Source: Chara braunii (Eukaryota; Streptophyta; Charophyceae; Charales; Characeae). From it: a DNA stretch of 41,023 bases. Both the position numbers and the translations under genes were made by a program. Below the pieces are notes generated by a model. It was not told where the DNA came from. It was given only the letters and a program-made list of their open reading frames with translations, and ran no database searches. Within the stretch, counting starts at the first letter, position 1; every line of letters starts with the position of its first letter. Shown piece by piece: positions 1 to 10,591 of the stretch. The stretch spans positions 30,442-71,464 of the forward strand of contig BFEA01000022.1 in assembly GCA_003427395.1 (NCBI GenBank), given 5' to 3'.

Positions 1-956
1 TCTTCGTCTCCTCCTCCTCCTCTTGCTCCTCCTCCTCCTCCTCCTCTTGCTCCTCCTCCTGCTTCTGCTTCTGCTTCTGCTTCTGCTTCTGCTTCTTCTT
101 CTTCTTCTTCTCCTCCTCCTCCTCCTCCTCCTCTTGTTCTTGCTCCTTCTCCTCCTCCTCCTCTTGCTCCTTTTCCTTCTCCTCTTGCTCCTTCTCCTTC
201 TCCTCCTCCTTCTCCTCCTCCTACGCAAAGTTGCAAACAGATAACACTCCTCCTCCTCCTCCTCCTCCTCCTCCTTCTCCTCCTCCTCCTCCTCCTACGC
301 AAAGTTGCAAACAGATAACACTCCTTCTCCTCGTCCTTCTCCTCCTTCTCCTCCTTCTCCTCCTCCTCCTCCTCCTCTTCTTCTTCTTCTTCTTCTTCTT
401 CTTCTTCTTCTTCTTCTTCTTCTTCTTCTTCTTCGTCTTCTTCTTCTTCTACTTCTTCTCCTCCTCCTCCGTCTCCTCTTGCTCCTTCTCCTCCTCCTCC
501 TCCTCCTCCTCCTCCTCCTCTTTCTCCTCTTGCTCCTCCTCCTCCCTCTCCTCCTCCTCCTCCTCCTCCTCCTCCTTCTCCTCCTCATACGCAAAGTTGC
601 AAACAGATAACACTCCTTTTCCTCCTCCTTCTCCTCCTCCTCCTCCTCCTACGCAAAGTTGCAAACAGATAACAAAAACCACACTCGCAAACACACACAA
701 GAACACAAGCACACGCAGGCGAATACCTTCGAGAGTACTTAGGACTCCTCCTCCTCCTCCTCCTCGTGCTCCTCCTCCTGCTCCTTCTCCTCTTTCTCTT
801 CGTCTTCCTCATCCTCCTTCTTCGTCTTCTTCTCCTTCTTCTTCTCCCTCTTCCTCTTCTTCCTCTTCCTCTTCTTCTTCCTCTTCCTCTTCCTCTTCCT
901 CTTCCTCTTTCTCCTCCTCTTCCTCCTCCTCCTCCTCCTCCTCTTCCTCTTCCTCT

Positions 957-994
<38 letters not shown>

Positions 995-1105
995 TTCCTC
1001 TTCCTCTTCCTCTTCCTCCTCTTCCTCTTCCTCCTCTTCCTCCTCTTCCTCTTCCTCTTCTTCCTCTTCCTCCTCTTCCTCTTCCTCCTCTTCCTAGTCC
1101 TCGAA
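1..1105. repeat. Pyrimidine-rich (CCT/CTT) low-complexity tract with an embedded 26-bp unit
   Basis: The strand is almost pure C+T, built from CCT, CTT and CTTCCT triplets and hexamers. Long open frames of poly-Leu, poly-Ser, poly-Pro or (minus strand) poly-Arg/Glu are a by-product and are not called as genes. A non-pyrimidine unit beginning TACGCAAAGTTGCAAACAGA recurs at about 222, 296, 588 and 650, each time flanked by CCT runs, so this is a compound minisatellite. The last copy runs into ordinary sequence at about 675-745 before the tract resumes. Confidence 0.9.
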
Positions 1106-1330
1106 CGATTGAATAAATGATAGCTTGCATCTTACTCTTGGTCGATGTCATGATGCATTTAACTCCTTGATAGAAAAAGATATGGTGGCATCCATTCATC
1201 TCAACTGTGTATTATACTGTTCTGAGTTTTCTGTATTTTCTTTTGTCTCTCAAAGCCTGGCCTTAGTTCTTCTGCTGTGTTTCTACCCCAATATGATGGT
1301 GCAGCCTTTTGCTAGGTTTGCGTCATCATT

Positions 1331-1370
1331 TCATTTTCTCTGTGCGTCCATTTCCGCACAGAGAAAATGA
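1331..1370. other. Perfect 16-bp-stem hairpin
   Basis: Left arm 1331-1346 (TCATTTTCTCTGTGCG) is exactly complementary to right arm 1355-1370, with an 8-nt loop. It lies about 850 bp upstream of the mannosidase start, in a stretch (1111-2219) with no convincing gene. It could be a transposon footprint, a regulatory RNA stem or a cruciform; nothing in the sequence decides between these. Confidence 0.75.
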
Positions 1371-1869
1371 TGGTGTGTAGAATTGAGAGAACTGTTGCAT
1401 TGTGTATGCAGTCCCTAGAGCTCAGTTGAGACATCCACCATCCGTCCATACGACCATCCTGCCTGCCGGCCTGTGTTTCAGCCTCTTTCTTCCTGGCCAT
1501 GTCAGTTTCAAATCTGCCGGATGTATTAGAGTCATCAGGCACTCCTTTCTCTCGTTACCCGCCCCTTCCCCTATCGCACCCAAGTAGTGGGGAAGAAAAA
1601 GGTGTGTTTGTGAGAAGGATTTGGAAATGCTCACACAGAGGTTATCATGGATGTACTTAAGAAGCATTCTGACATCCAGATACCGGTGAAATAGTATCTA
1701 TGAGTCTCTGTAGCAAAAGGTGTGAAAGAGATGAAGGGGGGAAAGGTGGCAGGTTGCACGATGAGGATGCCACAAGTGTGGGGGGACATGGTGCAGGCCG
1801 GTGGGTGCACACGTGTGTCGGCAGGCGTGGTGACATACTAGTGCACCCATGTATTCATTTGCCTCTTAA

Positions 1870-1990
1870 GGGAGCTCCTTGGGTCATTGGATGGCTGCCT
1901 GAGGGAGCTTTTGGAACATTTAATGGCATGCCTGAGGGAGCGGTTGGATCATTGAATGGCTGGCTGAGGGAGCTGTCAGATCATCACATA
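1870..1990. repeat. Minisatellite, 33-bp period, four copies
   Basis: Copies start at GGGAGC at about 1870, 1903, 1936 and 1968. Each carries a GGGAGC...TTGGATCATTGAATGGC...CTGA pattern with several substitutions. It lies in the presumed 5' flank or leader of the mannosidase gene. The rest of 1111-2219 shows only short unsupported frames. Confidence 0.7.
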
Positions 1991-2219
1991 TATTGAATGG
2001 TCTGCCGGGCAGGTGGGCAGGTGGTGACTGCTGTGTAAACGAGAACGATGCAGTTTTCTCAGGACTAAATTGGGTGTCGGTCATTGTCTGTGCAGCAGCA
2101 GAGTTGCCCTCACACGTGTCTGAGTGTGGCCCATCAAGAGGAAGAATAGATGCAAATGTATGTGTAGAAGAAGAAGCTGAAACAGGAGTTTCCATGCAGG
2201 AGGCAGAGTCACACACACA

Positions 2220-5200
2220 ATGGGTGGTATCATAATTTGTGGAAAGATGTGTTCACTGGGCACAGAGGTGCGGTTGACCGCTATTTCGGTCATCGTCCAA
2301 GCCGCAGTATGGTTGTTGTTGATGAGAGGAGGTGTGAACGCAGCAAGGCACATGGAATACAACACTACGTCACACCCGGTGCAACACCAAATCAATGCGC
2401 ACCTGGTCTGCCACACACATGACGATGTGGGCTGGCTTAAGACCGTGGACCAGTATTATGTGGGTTCGAACAATTCTATTCAGGTGGCGGCGGTGCAGTA
2501 TATTCTGGACTCGGTTTTGAAGTCTCTGCTGCAGAATTGCGACCGGAAGTTCATGTACGTGGAGCAGGCATTCTTCCAGCGGTGGTGGCGAGAGCAAAAC
2601 CATCACATGCAGAGTTTGGTTCGGCGGCTTGTCGACAGAGGGCAACTGGAGTTCTTGAATGGCGGATGGTGTATGCATGACGAGGCATCCACACATTATG
2701 TGGACATGGTTGATCAGACCACTCTTGGGCATCGGTACATCAAATCACAGTTTGATGCAGTCCCGCGCATTGGATGGCAGATTGATCCATTCGGACATTC
2801 GTCCGTTCAGGCTTCGCTGTTGTCTGCTGAGGCAGGCCTTGATGCAGTTTTCTTTGCACGTGCTGACTACCAAGATATCGAGAATCGGCGGAAGCAGAAA
2901 TCGATGGAAGTCATCTGGAGAGGATCGAAATCCCTTGGAGCCACCGCACAGACGTTTGCGGGGATCTTGCACCACCACTATGATCCACCGAAAGGCTTCA
3001 ATTTTGAAATAAATTCCAAGGACCCGCCCCTCCAGGATGATCCTGAACTGTTTGATTACAATGTACAGGAACGGGTGGATTTATTTGTGGAAAAGGTGCT
3101 TGAGCAGGCCTCCCAATTCCGCACGAATCATGTCATGCTCACTATGGGAGAGGATTTCACCTATGGAAATGCAAACACATGGTTCAAACAGCTTGACAAG
3201 CTGATCCATTATGTGAACCTCGATGGGAGGGTCAATGTGTTTTACTCCTCACCATCCAGTTATGTGGATGCGAAGAATGCTGCAAATGTGAGCTGGCCTC
3301 TTAAGACAGATGACTACTTCCCGCATGCAAACTCGCCGCATTCATACTGGACGGGCTACTTCGCAAGTAGGACAGCTCTGAAGGGCTATGTTCGGTCCCT
3401 CAGCGGATATCTGCAGGCTGCACGACAGCTTGAGTTCCTCCTAGGTCGGCACCAGAGTGGGACAACTCAACCACTTGAAGAAGCATTGGCCATTGCCCAG
3501 CACCATGATGCGGTGAGCGGCACAGAAAAGCAACACGTTGCAAATGACTTTGCAAAGAGACTGGCAATTGGAGAGGCGGAGGCGGAAAAAGTTGTGAGCA
3601 TGGCCCTGCTGGAATTGCTTGCACTGCAGGACCAGACAGATGGCCGGAGGACGATGCTGGAGGGGAGTGTAAGGGGAAGGAGCGACTCCGGTGGGGGGGG
3701 GATCCCATTGTTGCCCGTCGTTTGTCAATGCAGGCTGCTGAACATCACCTACTGTCCAGTGACAGAAGCAAAAATTTTGAAAGAGACGGCTATAGTGATT
3801 ATCCTCTATAACCCACTTGCCTGGCATCGTACAGAGGTGGTGAGATTCCCAGTCACAAGCACAGATGTACATGTGGAGGACCTTCATGGAATAGAAGTGC
3901 TGTCGCAGATGGTGCCGGTAGAGGTGGAAGAAGAAGCATTGCGAGAGTTTCATGCGGAAGCGTACACTGGTGCTAAATTACATAGAAGGGACCCTCTCTT
4001 CGAGCTTGTCTTCGAGGCACAAGTCCCGCCACTTGGAGTCGCAACCTATTTCGTGGATCACCCGACAAACCCATCTGATCGTGCTTCAGTGTCAGCGATG
4101 GAGCAGCTGGATACCAATGCCTCTGCTTCAGGAATAGTTGATGTTGGGAATGACTATGTGCGGGTCTCGATTGCTAATGACACGGGACGGCTCCAAAGGA
4201 TAACGGAACTGAAGAGTGGCCTGTCGGTGGAGCTGAAGAACTCCTTCCTATGGTACAATGGCAGCACTGGAAACACAGTTGAGGAGCCGGGTCAGGCTTC
4301 AGGAGCGTATATCTTCCGGCCAAATGGATCTGCCGCATTGCCTGTCGGAGGAGAGAATGCATCTGTAAAGACTACCATTGTGAGGGGACCCATTGTGACC
4401 GAGATCCGGCAGAGGTTTTCAAGTTGGGTTTCACAGGTCATGAGAATTTACAGAGGTAAAGAGCATGTAGAGGTGGAGTACACAGTCGGGCCGATCCCCA
4501 TTGATGATGGCCTGGGGAAGGAGGCCATTACCCGATTCAGCACTGGTCTTGCGAGCAATAAGACATTCTACACCGATTCCAATGGCCGAGATATGATTAG
4601 GCGGGTGATTAACTACCGCCCAACATGGGATCTCAATGTCACTGAGCCTGTGGCAGGGAACTACTACCCCGTGAATTCCGCTATCTACCTTGGCAATGGC
4701 AATGCTGATTTCTCGATACTTGTGGATCGTGCTCTGGGGGGGGCGAGTTTGACGGATGGCGAGCTCGAGCTCATGCTTCACAGGCGACTCTTGGTTGATG
4801 ATCGGCGAGGCGTTGGCGAGTGTTTGAATGAAACAGTTTGTGCTGGGAGCGTTTGTCGGGGCCTCACCGTCAGGGGTAAGTTGTATCTGAATCTGAACCC
4901 GTCGGGGGCAGCTGCACGCTGGCGGAGAACAGAAGCACAGAAGCTGTACAGCCCTTTGCTGCCAGGCTTTTTGATTGCTGACAGCGATATTGTGGGGCAG
5001 CTGAAGGCGTCAGCAGGGCCACTTGCACGAGGCTTTTCTGCATTGGCGTCAGAGGACGGCACCGTACACGAGTTTCCTTGCAATGTTGCTCTCATGACGC
5101 TGCAGGGATTACCAAAAAGGAAGGTTTTGCTCAGGCTGGCTCATCTTTATGAGGTGGATGAGGATGCAGAGAATTCCAATTGCACGATTATCGACATCTC

Positions 5201-5480
5201 ACCCATTGTAAGGAATAGACAAGGGACAGCAAATGTGAAGTGGATGCACGAGACTACTTTAACTGCGAACCAAGTGAAGCGAGGGAGGCGGACACTCTCC
5301 TGGAGAGTGGAAGGAGAGGAGGGAGGGACCCCGATGACAGTGCGGCGTGGGGGGGGGGGAGAGGAAACTTTTGCCAAGAAAGGCAATAAAAAATATGATT
5401 TCCGCATGGAACTCTGCCCAATGGAGATCCGGTCGTTTGAGATGAAGCTGAAGCACAGACCGCTAGCGGAGAGACGTTGA
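2220..5480 (+). CDS. Lysosomal/vacuolar alpha-mannosidase (GH38), intronless
   Basis: The product should remove terminal alpha-linked mannose from N-glycans during glycoprotein turnover in the vacuole/lysosome. The GH38 N-terminal domain shows HTHDDVGW at residues 65-72, with H67 and D69 as expected zinc ligands. WQIDPFGHS contains D189, the family nucleophile, and QHHDAVSGT contains H429, the last zinc ligand. The C-terminal beta domains keep EPVAGNYYPVNS and LHRRLLVDDRRGVGE, typical of the lysosomal rather than the Golgi branch. Length (1086 aa) fits plant lysosomal mannosidases. The start at 2220 has A at -3 and G at +4. A second in-frame ATG at 2247 would give a cleaner signal peptide: a short basic N-region, a hydrophobic stretch around residues 20-35, and cleavage near GVNA. 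About a dozen NxS/T sequons fit a secreted glycoprotein. It ends with TGA and has no internal stop. Plant homologues are normally split by many introns, so the single exon is odd. Two G-runs (about 3692-3700 and 5350-5359) lie in weakly conserved coding segments. Confidence 0.93.
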   Translation: MGGIIICGKMCSLGTEVRLTAISVIVQAAVWLLLMRGGVNAARHMEYNTTSHPVQHQINAHLVCHTHDDVGWLKTVDQYYVGSNNSIQVAAVQYILDSVLKSLLQNCDRKFMYVEQAFFQRWWREQNHHMQSLVRRLVDRGQLEFLNGGWCMHDEASTHYVDMVDQTTLGHRYIKSQFDAVPRIGWQIDPFGHSSVQASLLSAEAGLDAVFFARADYQDIENRRKQKSMEVIWRGSKSLGATAQTFAGILHHHYDPPKGFNFEINSKDPPLQDDPELFDYNVQERVDLFVEKVLEQASQFRTNHVMLTMGEDFTYGNANTWFKQLDKLIHYVNLDGRVNVFYSSPSSYVDAKNAANVSWPLKTDDYFPHANSPHSYWTGYFASRTALKGYVRSLSGYLQAARQLEFLLGRHQSGTTQPLEEALAIAQHHDAVSGTEKQHVANDFAKRLAIGEAEAEKVVSMALLELLALQDQTDGRRTMLEGSVRGRSDSGGGGIPLLPVVCQCRLLNITYCPVTEAKILKETAIVIILYNPLAWHRTEVVRFPVTSTDVHVEDLHGIEVLSQMVPVEVEEEALREFHAEAYTGAKLHRRDPLFELVFEAQVPPLGVATYFVDHPTNPSDRASVSAMEQLDTNASASGIVDVGNDYVRVSIANDTGRLQRITELKSGLSVELKNSFLWYNGSTGNTVEEPGQASGAYIFRPNGSAALPVGGENASVKTTIVRGPIVTEIRQRFSSWVSQVMRIYRGKEHVEVEYTVGPIPIDDGLGKEAITRFSTGLASNKTFYTDSNGRDMIRRVINYRPTWDLNVTEPVAGNYYPVNSAIYLGNGNADFSILVDRALGGASLTDGELELMLHRRLLVDDRRGVGECLNETVCAGSVCRGLTVRGKLYLNLNPSGAAARWRRTEAQKLYSPLLPGFLIADSDIVGQLKASAGPLARGFSALASEDGTVHEFPCNVALMTLQGLPKRKVLLRLAHLYEVDEDAENSNCTIIDISPIVRNRQGTANVKWMHETTLTANQVKRGRRTLSWRVEGEEGGTPMTVRRGGGGEETFAKKGNKKYDFRMELCPMEIRSFEMKLKHRPLAERR

Positions 5481-5909
5481 CTGCAAGGCTGATTGATTGA
5501 TTTGTGGCCACACGACTGCAGGTCGTTATCTCATTGGTCTCGGCTTTCTGGTGGTCACAAAAGTCATGGTGCTGGGGGGGGTAAAGGCACGATAGCTGAT
5601 GAGGGGAGGTGACCGAGTAGGAGGCTGAGGTCCAGGAATTCATTCATGATTTAGTGTGTGTAACATTTTGGGTCTGGGCGCAAGGTGACCGGGTTTAGGA
5701 ACATGTGGTTGCGTATGTGCATGGGGTGTGAAGTAAACTACTGTACGGAGCTTCCTTTGTTAGTCAGTCTTTGCCACAAGAGGTAGATCAGTCGGTAGGT
5801 TGGTTTTCAGGTATAGCCAGGAAACTATGTGGGGTTCAGATGTAAACCGCCACAAAATATTTGAAATTGTATTTCAGTGCGAGCACCTCCTTGTGAAGTA
5901 TTGGGAAAA

Positions 5910-5915
5910 AATAAA
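5910..5915 (+). terminator. Candidate polyadenylation signal AATAAA
   Basis: AATAAA sits 430 bp after the mannosidase stop, in A-rich context. It is the first canonical hexamer I noticed downstream on this strand. Position and match are the only evidence. The remainder of 5481-6784 contains no gene that I recognise, only a short purine-rich duplication near 6444-6530 and a partial repeat of a CTTGCACCCTC-type segment near 6650 and 6715. Confidence 0.35.
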
Positions 5916-6784
5916 GAGTTTGAGTAGTGGCAGGTTGACTAGCACTATTCAGGCCGAAGAAACTACGGAGTAGGAGTTTATCTGGGTATGGCCACAAAGG
6001 TACTTCTGTTTCAGCTGTTTAGTGGATAGAACTTAGAATTCGCATGTGAAAATGCAGGTGGTTGTGTTCCGATTGGTTCATCCGAAAGTTCTGTTATATA
6101 GCATTATCACGTCCTGTAACCCGTACTGCCCTTCGTGTATAGTTTAGAGAAGTTAGAAACATGGGAGATGACTACAAGGCCTTGTTTGATTGCATGGCCA
6201 GTTTCGGTACATACAGGTCCTAATATGGACCGTAGGTAGATTAGCAGGAGGACCTGCTCCCACATAGTCGTTGCTGGGCCTTGTATTACTTTCGTGGAAA
6301 TTCTGGCATGCAGTTTGTACTATGTAGTATAGACCCTTGTAATTGTGGATAGACAGCAGGGGGAAAAAAAAAGACAAAAGAAGACGGACAATAGCAGCAG
6401 GCGGGTTCAAGTGCGAGGACAGACTTGCTAATGAAGAGGAGGGCAGGTGGGGCTTGCTGTAGAAGAAGAGGGAAGGAGGGACTTCGTATGGAGGAGAATG
6501 ACGTGGGGCTTGCTGTGGAAGAGGAGGGGATTGGGAAGCTAAGGGTTTTGTAGAGAGCTTTCTCTAAGTCTTTCACTGTTTTTCTTTCCATCAATCTTTT
6601 ACCTCCTGCCATCGAGTTGGTGTTATTCTGTCAATCAACGCAGTCTCTCTCTTGCACCCTCTTCAAAGAATGATTAGATGATTCCTAACATCCTGACAGA
6701 CAACTGTCTCTTGGTTGTACCCTCCTCAAGCAATGATTCAATGGTCTACTTAGGGATCTGTACGTGGATGTGCTGTGCAATACC

Positions 6785-7937
6785 TGTAATAACCCATGTA
6801 GTAAGCCTCGCTGAAACTGAGACCCAGGCCGAACAGGGGGGAAAAGACCCCAGTCAAGACTCAGGGCATGGACGAGGCACGGTTGACAAAGTCAACTGTC
6901 GGAAATTCCAACAGTCAAAGTCCAAAGGTACCTAGCCCAGGCCGCAGGTCAAGCACACACACTTGTTCGTATGCAGGTACCCAGACAACATCAGGTCCAA
7001 GGGAGAAGTCTGCAAGTGTACAATCCGGGCCCTCAGCGGTGATTCAATCAGGACGACTATGGGAAAAGTACCCGAGGACAGACAGCCTCGACATCTGTTA
7101 CTTGAGGCTGACCTCGAGTAAGTCAAGCATTCAGTCTTGCTATGCTGCTTTGACGCTGGCTCGACTTTGACACAACGCTGGCTTCATGCCGACTGTGCAC
7201 AGGCGTTGCGGACGACGGCACGAGGTGGAGGCAGCATGCTGGCGCTTCTTCAGTGCGCCAGGCCATGCTGATGTAGCTCTGCCTCTGGTTTACATGGCAT
7301 GCTGATGTGGCGCTGCCTCTGGTCTACGTGGCATGCCGATGTGGCGCTGCCTCTGGCATACGTGGCGCTGTCTTTGGTCTATGTGGCATGTTGATGTGGC
7401 GTTGCCTCTGGTATACGTGGCGCTGCCTCTAATCTACGTGGCATGCTGATGTGGCGCTGCCTTTGATATACGTGGCGCTGCTACTAGTCTACATTGATGA
7501 TGTGGCGATTGCCACCTGTCTCGATAGTTGACGTGGCATTGTCCACGCTGTCTACATGAGGTGACTGGTTGCAAGGAAGGAGTAAGATCGGGATCTGTGG
7601 TTGAAGGAGAACGGGTACTCACCTGGGTTTGAAGTCGAAACTGGAATCTGCAATGTCTTCATGGTCTTCCACGTGGCACTTCCGTGTGTAATAAGGAATG
7701 TACTTATTATTATTGTTGATGTGGAGAGGGAAGAAGCCCGGAGAAGGAGAGGGTTTAGAAGGGATTACTGTGTGAATTTTCATCTTCTCCTTTGTCTGTT
7801 CCCCCTCCACTTTCTTCTATTGATGATAATGAGATACTGTTTGTGATATTTCTTCATGAGTATGAGACTTCGTTGCAGATACCGACTCTACAGGTATTTG
7901 ACGACTTCCGAGTATCTGTAAGACTGGGTTCATTACA
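6785..7937 (+). repeat. 5' LTR of TE-A
   Basis: It shares its start (TGTAATAACCCATG) with 14408 and its end (GGGTTCATTACA) with 16030. Its middle (about 7264-7493) carries diverged tandem units built on GCTGATGTGGCGCTGCCTCT and TACGTGGCGCTGC, also present in the 3' LTR. The perfect 6-bp terminal inverted repeat TGTAAT/ATTACA supports the boundaries. Confidence 0.9.
7264..7493. repeat. Tandem GTGGCG-type minisatellite inside the TE-A 5' LTR
   Basis: Alternating modules GGCATGCTGATGTGGCGCTG and CTCTGGTATACGTGGCGCTG repeat about four times with scattered substitutions. The 3' LTR has the same array at about 14908-15225, interrupted by a 103-bp insertion. Such arrays in U3 can bind factors, but no function is shown here. 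Confidence 0.75.
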
Positions 7938-7940
7938 ATT

Positions 7941-7952
7941 TGGTATTAGAGC
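7941..7952 (+). other. Primer-binding site, initiator-Met tRNA type
   Basis: TGGTATTAGAGC starts 3 nt after the 5' LTR end. The usual plant Met-tRNA PBS is TGGTATCAGAGC, so this copy has one C-to-T change. Position directly after the LTR makes the call secure. Confidence 0.85.
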
Positions 7953-8961
7953 AAACTTCTTCATTGCGATTTGTTGTCTGCTGTCAGGTGTTGACGTGGC
8001 ACCTTGGTAAGTGGGAGGTGCCGCATGTGCAAAACGAAACGCGTTTATTAACACGTGCGGTCATACCGCAAGTCTAGACATTGTAGTAATGCACTTGTGA
8101 GCAGCCGTCCCTTGAAGATGATGACGTAGCTGCATTAAAGACACCGGCGAGAGCTTCGTGGCGCCGGTCCAGATAGATAAGGTGTGTGAATTGATGTGGC
8201 ATAGTGCCTACGTGGCATAATATGGAATGTTGATGAGGTATTTTGGCAGTGCATGGTTTGAGGTGACACATACCTGTGTCGTGAGTACCTGCTGAATAGG
8301 CGCTAACGTGGCATGCCAATATAATGTGCGTGACAGGCACGCATTGCTGACGTGTCATCCCCCTTGTACACCCTCCAGGTTCTTGATGTGTTGACGTGGC
8401 AGACTCCATTGAGCTGCTGTGTTGGCATTCCAGAGGTGACACGTGGCCTGCGTGGCTGAGTGAGGTGTTGAGTGTGTAATGTGTTTGGTTGCTGCAGATA
8501 GTACAACCGTAAAGAGAGGAAGCTAACAATTGATTGTGTTGGAGTGTTGATTTTACTCACCTGTTAGTTGTTCTGTGGTGTTCTTGCAGGCTCACTTATG
8601 TGTTGTTGTCTTGATCACATTTGCCGAGGCTGCGGTACCTGTACACATGTTGTCGGACGTCATCACACAAAAAGAACAGACAACGAAGTTAGACTCAGTA
8701 AAACATCTATTTTTTTGTATTTGCTTTGAATAATTCTTGCTGTAAAAGTTGTGTGCGTCGTGGAATTTATTTTCGTCTTCTAATTTTATTAATTGTGCGG
8801 CATGTGCACATTTGGCAAAATGAATTCTCTCTAGATATGTTTGCGAGCCTCTATCTTGACTCGGTTCATACCGCTTTTTTTCTTTTCCTTCCTCTTACCA
8901 TTTTTGTCGATGAAGAGGGAGTGGAACTAACAACCCGTGGTCAGAGGCTGCAGAAAGAGAT
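7953..8961 (+). other. TE-A untranslated leader
   Basis: About 1 kb separates the PBS from the first gag frame. It holds repeated GACGTGGCA/CTACGTGGC motifs resembling the LTR minisatellite and no supported open frame. Nothing else is recognised in it. Confidence 0.6.
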
Positions 8962-10591
8962 TTGCAGGTCGTCGAGACTGCTGTTCAGATAATAGAAATA
9001 GGCACGAGGGTCGAAAACCTTATTAAACAAGGACGATTGATCCTTGATAAATATGTCGCCGAGAGCTTTGAAAAGATGGACCAGAAAGGAAAAGAGGAAA
9101 AAAAAGAAGAAAGGGAAGAAAGAAAGGAACCACAATTGTCTGTGGAAATAATGGAGGAAAACGTCAGACAACTAGAAAATACATTAAGAGAAGTGAGAAG
9201 GAAGATTGAAGAGTACCGAAGATTGAAAGAAGAAGAAGAAGAAGAAGAAAGAATGATGAATGAATTGAGGCAAAAGTTTCATTACGAAGAAGCAGGTAGT
9301 GAGGTTGCATCTATTCTTCAGTCGATTATGGTCTACCTCGTGCATCTCGAGAAAAAGATTGACAGTAACACCGCCGCTATTGAGAAAATGATCAGAATGA
9401 CGAAGGAAAAATAAAAGGTGGTGTATGAGGAGGTGGCTCAGGGGGAAGAAGACAAGAAGGAACCCCAAGAAAAATTAATGAAGGATGCAATTAAACGAGT
9501 GTCACCTAAGAAACCCGAAGGTTCTATGAAGGAACCCCAAGAAAAATTAATGAAGGATGCAATGAAACGAGTGTCACCCACCGAAAAGAAAGAAGAACGG
9601 GTGAAGGAACCAGAAAAACCGAAGAAGAAAGAAAAGGTTAAAATGAAACTTCCATTTACGTACAACAACAAGAAGGAAGAGAACTTGTTGTCGTGGATTG
9701 CGGAAATCCATGTTGTTGTGGATTGCGGAAATCCAGACCTACGTCGGAACAACACCCGTTGAGCCCGAGAGTCAGGTCGCTCTCTCCACATCGTGTTTGG
9801 GAGGAGTGGCTAAGGAGTGGGTGCTAGCCGAAGCCAATGTTGCTGGTTTCAAGGATATAGGTGAGTGGGCTAAGACCTTGACGTTGAGACAATTTCTCCA
9901 AAAGATTAAGGAGAGATTTCTCGATAAAACGACAGTCGATAAGGCTTTCGACGAACTCACCACCATTGGCGAGAAGCGTTGGTCTTCCATTGATTTACTG
10001 TCTCGTGAGGTTGATCGTCTTTTGCAGCTACCCGGACTGAATTTGCAAGACAACCAGGTATTGTAAATCTACTCACGTGCACTGCTCGAGCCCATTCATG
10101 GACAACTTCTAGCGAAATCTAAGTCTGGCGAGTATAATTATTGAGAGTTTTGCGATCTCGATCCGCGAAGAGAGCAGATGACTGCCCAAGTCAAAGATAT
10201 GTACGCTTCGGTAGTCAAATCGGAGCCGGTTGGTGGGTACGGCAAGCGGGTCCTCTGGCGGCAAAAGTGCCTAGATCATATGCTTGTTGTATTTGATGAT
10301 GATACGGTAAAAAAGTTAGCTCTTGATGAGTCGAAAGGAGGAGGAGGTAACGACGACAGTGAATCTGGGAAGGGTGATGTCACTGCCATTATGGCCAACA
10401 AGGGAGGCCAAGGACAGTGGAAAAAGAAGAGGAGGCCATGCTCGTTCCCCGAGCATCCAAGTATAGCCTTCGGGAAACCTTGGGAGAAAATGAACATGAC
10501 TCGAGAGGAGTGGCAATCAGAAATGGACAATCGGCAGTGCCTCAAGTGTGGCACGCTAGGGTACGTGATATCCTGTTGCCCACTTATTTGA
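8962..10591 (+). pseudogene. gag: TE-A gag (coiled coil, capsid, zinc knuckle), broken
   Basis: The first 150 codons (8962-9414) are a charged coiled coil rich in Glu, Lys and Arg. An in-frame TAA at 9412 interrupts a frame that continues through a 23-24-residue tandem duplication (KEPQEKLMKDA, twice). A 25-bp direct duplication (9686-9710 repeated at 9711-9735) then shifts the frame. The capsid-like part follows in the second frame to 10066 and ends in KIKERFLDKTT-type sequence found in gypsy gag. In-frame stops occur at 10064 and about 10139. Near 10540 the nucleocapsid knuckle reads CLKCGTLGYVISCC: the zinc-binding His of the CCHC pattern is Tyr. The product would have formed virus-like particles and packaged element RNA. 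This copy cannot encode it. Confidence 0.8.

Noticed and set aside
1-1110. Long frames encoding poly-Leu, poly-Ser/Pro or poly-Arg/Glu proteins
   Set aside because: They are translations of a pyrimidine microsatellite, open in several frames on both strands at once.
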